A stretch of DNA of 6,971 bases from Pseudomonadota bacterium (GTDB lineage: Bacteria; Pseudomonadota; Alphaproteobacteria; Rhizobiales; Kaistiaceae). The DNA lies in assembly GCA_023433185.1 (NCBI GenBank), contig JAEZEN010000515.1, forward strand, positions 1-6,971. Direction: 5' to 3'. The position numbers were made by a program, and so were the translations under genes. Below, one piece after another: positions 1 through 4,665 of the stretch (position 1 is the first letter of the stretch; every line of letters starts with the position of its first letter). The notes under the pieces are model-generated. The model made no database searches and was not told the DNA's origin. It saw nothing but the letters and a program-made list of their open reading frames with translations.

Positions 1-1
1 C

Positions 2-886
2 CGGCGCGCCCCCGCCGGGCCGGCAGAAGGCGCCGCCGCCGGTCTCATCGACCGCACCGCCAAGCTCTATATCGGCGGCAAGCAGCAGCGGCCGGACGGC
101 GGCTACTCGCGGCCCATCGCCGGCGCCGACGGCAAGGTCGCCGGCGAGATCGGCGAGGGCAACCGGAAGGACGTCAGGAACGCCGTCGAGGCCGCCCGGA
201 AGGCGACCGGCTGGGCCCGGGCCAGCGAGCACAACCGGGCGCAGGTGCTCTACTACATCGCCGAGAACCTCGCGGTGCGCGGCGACGAGTTCGCCGCCCG
301 GCTCGCGACCGTGAGCGGCGCCCGCCGCGGCGCCGCGAAGGCCGAGGTCGACGCCGCAGTCGCCCGGCTCTTCACCTTCGCCGCCTGGGCCGACAAGTAC
401 GAGGGCGCCGTCCACAAGCCGCCTTTCCGGGGCCTTGCGCTCGCCATGAACGAGCCGGTCGGCGTGGTCGGCATCGTCGCGCCCGAGGCGCCCCGCCTGC
501 TCCCCTTCGTGACGCTGATGGCGGCGGCGATCACGGCCGGCAACACCACCGTGATGATCCCGTCCGAGCAGGCGGCGCTGCTTGCCACCGACCTCTACCA
601 GGTGCTCGACACCTCCGACGTGCCGGGCGGGGTGGTCAACATCGTCACCGGCGACCGCATGAAGCTCGGGCTCGAACTCGCGAAGCACGACGCGGTCGAC
701 GCGATCTGGGCCTTCGGCCCGCGCGACATGGCGGAGGCCTTCGAGAAGGCCTCCGCCGGCAACCTCAAGCAGACCTGGTGCGAGACGGTCGCCCGCGACT
801 GGAGCGACGACCGCATCTCGGCCGGCCGGGACGTGCTCGCCCGCGCCACCCAGGTCAAGAACATCTGGGTGCCCTACGGGGAGTAG
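2..886 (+). CDS. Aldehyde dehydrogenase family protein, C-terminal pseudo-ALDH domain (5' end outside window)
   Basis: The frame is open from base 2 to the TAG at 884-886, giving 294 residues with no convincing start, so the gene begins upstream. The GTG at 245 lies inside the domain and is not a start. The first 14 residues are Ala/Gly/Pro-rich and look like an interdomain linker. Then comes an ALDH N-terminal pattern: LYIGGKQ, PVGVVGIVAPEAP, AGNTTVMIPSE, VPGGVVNIVTGD. The Lys normally found in the KPSE motif is Ile. The Asn of the usual PWN motif is absent. The segments carrying the catalytic Glu (ELGGK) and Cys are missing: the chain passes from HDAVDAIWAFGP to a short tail ending KNIWVPYGE. 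In ALDH16-type two-domain proteins a catalytic first domain is followed by a shortened, inactive second ALDH domain, and this matches. I infer that the first domain lies left of the window and does the NAD-dependent aldehyde oxidation. The substrate is unknown. Confidence 0.85.
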   Translation, partial: RRAPAGPAEGAAAGLIDRTAKLYIGGKQQRPDGGYSRPIAGADGKVAGEIGEGNRKDVRNAVEAARKATGWARASEHNRAQVLYYIAENLAVRGDEFAARLATVSGARRGAAKAEVDAAVARLFTFAAWADKYEGAVHKPPFRGLALAMNEPVGVVGIVAPEAPRLLPFVTLMAAAITAGNTTVMIPSEQAALLATDLYQVLDTSDVPGGVVNIVTGDRMKLGLELAKHDAVDAIWAFGPRDMAEAFEKASAGNLKQTWCETVARDWSDDRISAGRDVLARATQVKNIWVPYGE

Positions 887-902
887 GGGGCGACGGCGCC
901 CC
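887..902 (+). terminator. Short GC hairpin just after the aldehyde dehydrogenase stop
   Basis: GGGGCG (887-892) pairs perfectly with CGCCCC (897-902) around a 4-base loop, starting one base after the TAG stop. No T-run follows, so intrinsic termination is not assured. It sits directly against the first CRISPR repeat and could insulate the array from readthrough of the gene on its left. Confidence 0.3.
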
Positions 903-903
903 T

Positions 904-1116
904 CGTGCGGTCCCCGCGCATGCTGGGAACACGCGCCGGCGTGCTCGGCGGTCGACGAGTTCCTCGGTTCATCCCTGCGCATGCGGGGAACACTCGTTCC
1001 TGATCCGGCGCGAGACCTCCAATGTCGGTTCATCCCCGCGCATGCGGGGAACACGTGGAGGAGGTCGATCAGAAGGGCGGTCGTCGGCGGTTCATCCCCG
1101 CGCATGCGGGGAACAC
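904..1116 (-). CRISPR. Type I-E CRISPR mini-array, four repeats and three spacers
   Basis: Four 29-bp repeats lie at 904-932, 965-993, 1026-1054 and 1088-1116. Spacers are 933-964 (32), 994-1025 (32) and 1055-1087 (33). The plus strand of each intact repeat begins CGGTTCATCCCC and ends GGGGAACAC. The minus strand therefore has the I-E form GTGTTCCCCGC-loop-GCGGGGATGAACCG, with a CCCCGC/GCGGGG stem and an 8-base ATGAACCG end that matches the usual I-E 5' handle. The 29/32-33 geometry is typical of I-E. Repeats at 1026 and 1088 are identical, the one at 965 has one change, and the one at 904 is degenerate in its plus-strand 5' part and stem. A degenerate terminal repeat marks the leader-distal end, so the leader is on the right and transcription is leftward. 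No cas1/2/3 or Cascade gene is in the window, so function would depend on genes elsewhere. Confidence 0.93.
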
Positions 1117-1160
1117 TCTTCCCGGAAGTCATTGAAACGGCATCCGTTTCACGATGTCAA
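1117..1160 (-). promoter_or_regulatory. Presumed CRISPR leader and promoter with internal palindrome
   Basis: On the minus strand, TTGACA (1160-1155) is followed after 18 bases by TTCAAT (1136-1131), a perfect -35 and a 4/6 match to -10. The spacer holds most of a perfect 8-bp inverted repeat, TGAAACGG-CAT-CCGTTTCA (1133-1151). TTTCAATGACTTC (1137-1125) matches the IHF consensus WATCAANNNNTTR at all but two of its nine specified positions. It lies about 9-21 bases from the first repeat, where the E. coli I-E leader has its IHF site. These are pattern matches only. A start site near 1124 would leave a very short transcribed leader, so the true promoter could lie further right. Confidence 0.4.
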
Positions 1161-1195
1161 ACAGCGCACCGGAGTTTCCGGTTCGTTCCCGGCGT

Positions 1196-1219
1196 CGGGC
1201 CCGCGGCGATCCGGGCCCT
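1196..1219 (-). terminator. Hairpin overlapping the curlin-like stop codon
   Basis: GGGCCCG (1197-1203) pairs with CGGGCCC (1212-1218) around an 8-base loop, at the very end of the curlin-like gene. A second smaller hairpin, ACCGGA/TCCGGT (1168-1173 and 1177-1182), follows in the direction of transcription. Neither has a T-run, so they may only weaken readthrough into the CRISPR array, which is read in the same direction. Confidence 0.25.
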
Positions 1220-1628
1220 ACCAACCCCACTGGAAGACGGCGCCGGCATTGCCGTTGCCGCGCTGGGTGACCGCGGCGTCGGTGCGCTTGCCGAACTGGA
1301 AGATGCCGTAGGCGTTGCCGTTGCCGGCCTGGTCGAGCGTGCCGGAATGGCCGCGGCCCTGCTGGTGGACGACGCCGAAATTGCCGCCGCCGCCGCTCTG
1401 GGCGATGGCGCCGTTGTTGTTCTTGCCCTTCTGGCGGACGCTGGCGCTGCCCTTGATGTCCTGCGACAGCGCGTAGATCGCGAGACCGGTCTGGAGCAGG
1501 CGGGTCTGCTGCTGGTTCTGCGGGTTGACGCTGAGCGAGATCGAGCCGCCCGCGGCAGCGGGCGCGGCCAGCGCGGCGGTGATGGCGGCGGCGGCGAGGG
1601 CGGTGCGGATGGGGCGGATGGTGGTCAT
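1218..1628 (-). CDS. Secreted curlin-repeat (CsgA/CsgB-like) protein
   Basis: A 136-residue protein. Residues 1-26 are a Sec signal peptide: basic start, Ala/Leu-rich core, and an APAAA-GG cleavage site. A Gln/Asn-rich segment (about 35-46) follows. Residues 61-136 then carry seven Q-x-G motifs at Q66, Q77, Q89, Q100, Q111, Q122 and Q133, spaced 11, 12, 11, 11, 11, 11 residues apart, often with Asn five or six residues later. This is the half-repeat of curlin (S-x5-Q-x-G-x2-N-x-A-x3-Q), in which each strand-turn unit stacks into a beta-helical amyloid. The size is close to CsgA and CsgB (about 150). It is probably an extracellular amyloid subunit or nucleator. No csgE, csgF or csgG lies nearby, so the export partners must be elsewhere. 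The chain ends in Trp-Gly-Trp inside the last motif. The start is supported by AAGGAGG (1640-1634), five bases before the ATG. CsgA versus CsgB role cannot be assigned. Confidence 0.82.
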   Translation of the reverse strand: MTTIRPIRTALAAAAITAALAAPAAAGGSISLSVNPQNQQQTRLLQTGLAIYALSQDIKGSASVRQKGKNNNGAIAQSGGGGNFGVVHQQGRGHSGTLDQAGNGNAYGIFQFGKRTDAAVTQRGNGNAGAVFQWGW

Positions 1629-1682
1629 GGTGGCCTCCTTGTCTCTCGTGTGTCGGGGAGACCATGCCGGACGCCGGCGGAA

Positions 1683-1725
1683 GGGGGCCTGAACCGGGCG
1701 TTCATTCGCGGTTCAGGAGGCCCCC
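1683..1725. repeat. Long imperfect inverted repeat upstream of the curlin-like gene
   Basis: The 14-base arm GGGGGCCTGAACCG (1683-1696) pairs fully with 1709-1725, whose reverse complement is GGGGGCCTCCTGAACCG, leaving a 3-base bulge and a 12-base loop. It lies about 55 bp before the curlin-like ATG. It may end transcripts from the SH3-like gene, sit in the curlin-like gene's 5' leader, or bind a regulator. A T-run is lacking in either direction. Confidence 0.5.
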
Positions 1726-1779
1726 GTCTCTCCACGGCATAAGAGGCTGCCCCTTCCCCCCGCACCGCTGACGCCGGAC

Positions 1780-1824
1780 GCGGGAAGGAAGGCGCCCGGC
1801 GCAGCCAAGCGTCTTCCCTCCCGC
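1780..1824 (-). terminator. Large hairpin downstream of the SH3-like gene
   Basis: A 12-base arm at 1780-1791 pairs with 1813-1824 with a single mismatch. The 21-base loop contains GCGCC and GGCGC, which can pair further. It begins about 42 bases after the SH3-like stop codon in the direction of transcription. There is no T-tract, so it could act as an RNA 3'-end stabiliser or Rho-assisted terminator rather than a classical intrinsic one. Confidence 0.4.
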
Positions 1825-1865
1825 AGCCGGACGGGCGTGACCTGGGGCGGCGGAGACCCGCGGTC

Positions 1866-2240
1866 TCAGAGCGGCGCGATGTACTTGCCGTAGACCCAGG
1901 CGGTGCGGAACTGGCCGGAACCGGCGGGATCGACCCACGCCTCGCACCACACGTAGCGGACCGCCTCGCGCTGCTTCCACTTCGGCCAGCCGGCGATGGC
2001 GTCGAGCCGAACGCCGCCGGTGCACTTGCCGGTCATCGACAGGGCCACGCCGTTGGGATAGGCGACGAGGATCTTCGAATTGCTGCTCGGCCAGGCCCGG
2101 ACGTTGAGCGTATCCCACGTCGGCACGTCGGCGACCCGCCAGCCGAAGAAGGCGGAGGCGCTGCCGGGCACGGCCGAGCCCAGAAGGGCCGCGGCGGCGA
2201 CCAGCGCGGCGGCGACGGACATCACGATCTTGTTCAGCAT
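1866..2240 (-). CDS. Small secreted SH3-like domain protein
   Basis: A 124-residue protein. Residues 1-30 form a signal peptide: MLNKIV start, long Ala/Leu/Val core, SASA cleavage site. The mature part has the hallmarks of a bacterial SH3 (SH3_3/YgiM-like) domain: LNVRAWPSSNSKILVAYPNG at 45-64, then a distal GQFRTAWVYGKYIAP (109-123). The usual LNVRsgPs.. and GWV...yl motifs are recognisable. Cys73 and Cys99 are the only cysteines and could form a disulfide in the periplasm. Such domains commonly bind cell-wall or protein ligands; no enzyme domain is attached and the ligand is unknown. The ATG at 2240 is chosen because GGGAGA lies about 7 bases upstream and the signal peptide begins there. 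The open frame extends further upstream but without signal-peptide logic. Confidence 0.8.
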   Translation of the reverse strand: MLNKIVMSVAAALVAAAALLGSAVPGSASAFFGWRVADVPTWDTLNVRAWPSSNSKILVAYPNGVALSMTGKCTGGVRLDAIAGWPKWKQREAVRYVWCEAWVDPAGSGQFRTAWVYGKYIAPL

Positions 2241-2261
2241 CTCATATCTCCCGTGTTCCGG

Positions 2262-2281
2262 GGCGCCTCCCCCGAGGCACC
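2262..2281 (-). other. Hairpin in the leader of the SH3-like gene
   Basis: GGCGCCTC (2262-2269) and GAGGCACC (2274-2281) form an 8-bp stem with one mismatched position (a G-U wobble on the minus-strand RNA) around a CCCC loop. It lies 22 bases before the SH3-like ATG and about 100 bases after the MBL-fold stop. It could end MBL-fold transcripts or act in the 5' leader; no T-run is present. Confidence 0.25.
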
Positions 2282-2383
2282 GCGACATGAGCCAACCCTT
2301 CGCCCGCGACCCTCGCGCCGGCGCGCTGAATGGTGGCTGAACAGGGGACGCCGCGATGTGGCGGGCGTCACAGCCCAACGGGA

Positions 2384-3202
2384 TCAGTAGCCGGGCAGCA
2401 CCATCAGCGTTCGCATCCGGGGGAGGGTGGCGCGGGACAGCGTGACGACCGGCAGCGGGCTCATCTCGATCGCATAATGCTCCTCGAGCCGGTTGATGAA
2501 CGTGGCGAGCGTCGAGGCACCGAAATAGTGCATCGGGATGACGAGCGGCGCGTTGATCTGGTCGAGCACCGAGATCATGTCCTCGACGTTCAGCGTATAG
2601 CCGCCGTCGACCGGCACCAGCACCACGTCGATCCGCCCGAGCGCATCGAGATGCGCCGGCGTCAGCGTGTGGTGAAGGTGGCCGAGATGGGCGATGCACA
2701 GTCCCGACACCTCGAACACGAAGATCGAGTTCATGTCGCGCTGGAGATCGCCCGACATGCCGAAGCCGCCGCGGATGTTGGTGGTGACGTTGCGGATCCA
2801 GACATCGTCGACGGTGAGGTCGTGCTGCGCCGGGGTGCCGTCCTCGCCCCAGCCGTGGAGCACGTGTCCGATGCCGGGATCGGGATTGAGCGTGTAGTGC
2901 GTGATATGCGCCCGGTTCATGGTGGCGATGGTCGGGGTCTCGGCCGGCCGGGTGCCGTCGCTGTAGTCGGTGACGATCGACACGCCCGCCGGACTTTCGA
3001 TCAGGAAGCTCGCATGGCCGATGAAGGTCAGCCGCACCTCGCCATCGGCAAGCTGCGCGACCTCGAAGGCGGCGGGGATCACCCGTGCCTCGTGGCCGGC
3101 GATGAAGCGCGGGCAGCGCTCGGGCTCGACGAAGGCCTGGGCGGGCATGACGGCAAGGGCGCCGAAAGCGACGGCGAAGGCCAGGCAGGCGCGGCGGATC
3201 AT
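2384..3202 (-). CDS. Exported metallo-beta-lactamase-fold protein (UlaG-like) with altered metal site
   Basis: A 272-residue protein with a signal peptide (1-23, cleavage after PAQA), so it is probably periplasmic. The fold is recognisable: FIGHASFLIES (60-70) with the first-strand pattern of UlaG-like MBL hydrolases, VTDY (77-80), AHLGHLHHTLTPAHLDALG (171-189), DVVLVPVDGGYTLN (192-205) and VIPMHY (221-226). In typical relatives the metal loop reads HxHxDH and the later motif reads HLGDLGH. Here the loop is THYTLNP (101-107) and the later motif is HLGHLHH (172-178), so several usual ligands are replaced while His-rich positions remain. Either the metal site is reorganised or activity is changed; the substrate is unknown. 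GGGGAG sits about 8 bases upstream of the ATG. It follows the CorC gene by 90 bp on the same strand. Confidence 0.8.
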   Translation of the reverse strand: MIRRACLAFAVAFGALAVMPAQAFVEPERCPRFIAGHEARVIPAAFEVAQLADGEVRLTFIGHASFLIESPAGVSIVTDYSDGTRPAETPTIATMNRAHITHYTLNPDPGIGHVLHGWGEDGTPAQHDLTVDDVWIRNVTTNIRGGFGMSGDLQRDMNSIFVFEVSGLCIAHLGHLHHTLTPAHLDALGRIDVVLVPVDGGYTLNVEDMISVLDQINAPLVIPMHYFGASTLATFINRLEEHYAIEMSPLPVVTLSRATLPRMRTLMVLPGY

Positions 3203-3262
3203 CGGCTGCTCCCCGGGGCCGGCGGCTCCGGAATGGCGCCGCCTCCGGAGGAACCTAGTGCG

Positions 3263-3289
3263 GCACGCCGCGGCTTCGAGGGGGCGTGC
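3263..3289 (-). terminator. Hairpin just after the CorC-like gene
   Basis: GCACGCC (3263-3269) pairs with GGCGTGC (3283-3289) around a 13-base loop, beginning four bases past the CorC stop codon in the direction of transcription. It lacks a T-run. It may mark the end of the aroK-aroB-corC unit before the MBL-fold gene. Confidence 0.3.
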
Positions 3290-3292
3290 GGC

Positions 3293-4570
3293 TCAGGCGC
3301 CGCCGGCTGCGTCGCGGGCCAGGGGCGTGATGTGGAGCGCCGTGATCCGGTTCCGGTTCTTGCGCAGCACCTGGAAGCGGAACCCATGGAAGGTGAAGGC
3401 CTGCCCCGGCTCCGGGATGATGCGCGCCTCGTGGATGACGAGGCCGGCGACCGTCGTCGCCTCGTCGTCGGGCAGCTGCCAGCCCATGGCGCGGTTGAGG
3501 TCGCGGAGCGGCACCGCGCCGTCGACGTTCACCGAGCCGGCGGGCTGGGGCCGCACGCCCTGGACGACGATGTCGTGCTCGTCGGAGATCTCGCCGACGA
3601 TCTCCTCGATGATGTCCTCGAGGGTGATGAGCCCCTGCACCTCGCCATATTCGTCGACCACCAGCGCGAAATGCGACTTCCGCTTGAGAAAGGCGTTGAG
3701 CTGGTCGGAAACCTCGGTGGTTTCCGGGATGAACCACGGCTTCTTGGCGATCCTGCGGATGTCGAGGAGGGTCATGTCGTCGCCGGTGCCCTTGAGGGCG
3801 CGGACGAGGTCCTTGGTGTGGACGACGCCCACGATGTTCTCGGGCTCGCCCTCCCACAGCGGAACCCGCGTGTAAGGGCTCGACAGGATGCCGTCGACGA
3901 TCTTCTCCGTCGGCTCGCCGAGATTGACGGCGTGCATGTCGGTGCGGTGGACCATGATGTCGGAAACCGCGAGTTCGCCCAGGTCGAGAAGGCCGCCGAG
4001 GCGGTCGCGGTCGCTCTTGACCACGCTGCCTTCGGCGTGGAGCAGGTCGACCTGGCCGCGGATCTCGTCGGTCGCCGAGAGCACGGTATCACCCGACCCC
4101 CCCCATCCGGTGGCGCGGAGGATGAGCCGGACGAACACCTGGACGCCGTAGACGATCGGGGAAAGGACCGTCACGAGGACGCTCACCACGGGCGCCACGC
4201 CGCGGGCGACGCGGTCGGGCGCCCCGATCGCCAGCGTCTTCGGCAGGATCTCGCCGAAGACCAGCACGAGGAGCGTCATGCCGATCGTGGCATAGGCGAC
4301 GCCGGCCTGGCCGAACAGGGTGAGGAGAACGCTGGTGGCCAGCGCCGAGGCGAGGATGTTGACGACGTTGTTGCCGAGGAGGATCGCCCCGATCAGCCGT
4401 TCGCGATCGCCGATCAGCCGGGACACGATCGCCGCGCGGCGGTCACCCGACTTCTCCAACTGATGCATGCGCGCCTTCGAGGCGGCGGTGAGCGCCGTCT
4501 CCGATCCCGAGAAGAAGGCCGACACGGCGACCAGGAGGAGGATCGCCGCGATGATGAGCCAGAGCGTCAT
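3293..4570 (-). CDS. CorC/HlyC-family (CNNM-like) membrane protein with DUF21, CBS pair and CorC_HlyC domains
   Basis: A 425-residue protein. Residues 1 to about 150 are a DUF21 membrane domain with several hydrophobic segments and the signature FFSGSETAL (19-27), GNNVVNIL (66-73) and FGEILPKTL (105-113). Residues about 200-260 and 280-335 are a CBS pair (VSDIMVHRTDM; FALVVDEYGEVQGLITLEDIIEEIVGEI). Residues about 345-420 are the CorC_HlyC domain. This family handles divalent cations, chiefly Mg2+ export or Mg2+/Co2+ homeostasis, at the inner membrane; haemolysin labels are historical. The ATG overlaps the TGA that ends the aroB frame (ATGA), with only a weak ribosome site, which implies translational coupling to aroB. 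An amber codon in aroB 95 bases earlier would disturb that. A run of eight G's (minus strand, 4104-4097) encodes part of the GWGGSG linker. Confidence 0.93.
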   Translation of the reverse strand: MTLWLIIAAILLLVAVSAFFSGSETALTAASKARMHQLEKSGDRRAAIVSRLIGDRERLIGAILLGNNVVNILASALATSVLLTLFGQAGVAYATIGMTLLVLVFGEILPKTLAIGAPDRVARGVAPVVSVLVTVLSPIVYGVQVFVRLILRATGWGGSGDTVLSATDEIRGQVDLLHAEGSVVKSDRDRLGGLLDLGELAVSDIMVHRTDMHAVNLGEPTEKIVDGILSSPYTRVPLWEGEPENIVGVVHTKDLVRALKGTGDDMTLLDIRRIAKKPWFIPETTEVSDQLNAFLKRKSHFALVVDEYGEVQGLITLEDIIEEIVGEISDEHDIVVQGVRPQPAGSVNVDGAVPLRDLNRAMGWQLPDDEATTVAGLVIHEARIIPEPGQAFTFHGFRFQVLRKNRNRITALHITPLARDAAGGA

Positions 4571-4665
4571 CGCATCTGTTCCGAGAGAAACTCCCTGACG
4601 GCGTCGACCGCTATGTCCTTGGCGATGAAGGCGCGGCCGATGCCCTTGACGAGGATGAAGGTAAG
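4567..4665 (-). pseudogene. aroB: Orphaned C-terminal tail of aroB after an in-frame amber codon
   Basis: Directly after the TAG at 4668-4666, the same frame stays open for 32 codons to a TGA at 4569-4567. It encodes a stretch beginning LTFILVKGIGRAFIAKD, which matches the conserved AroB ending (a G-K-L-x-F-x-L-x-x-G-I-G pattern after DKK). The codons are GC-rich at third positions like the rest of aroB. The final TGA overlaps the corC ATG by the usual ATGA arrangement. With the tail the protein would be 378 residues including whatever replaces the TAG, a normal size. A family Lys is expected at that codon, and AAG differs from TAG by one base. Confidence 0.85.

Noticed and set aside
933..1087. 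Self-targeting by the three spacers
   Set aside because: Reading both strands of the window by eye gave no matching protospacer; targets outside the window cannot be judged.
778..1742. Plus-strand open frames at 778-1311 and 981-1742 containing SSPRMRGT, IPAHAGNT and HPRACGEH peptides
   Set aside because: These peptides are the well-known translations of type I-E CRISPR repeats in different frames. The rest of each frame is antisense to the curlin-like gene or out of frame with the ALDH. They are not genes.
1866..2699. Extending the SH3-like protein upstream to a 277-residue protein
   Set aside because: The extra N-terminal part is Arg/Pro-rich and out of frame with the MBL-fold gene it overlaps. 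The signal peptide and ribosome site fit the ATG at 2240.
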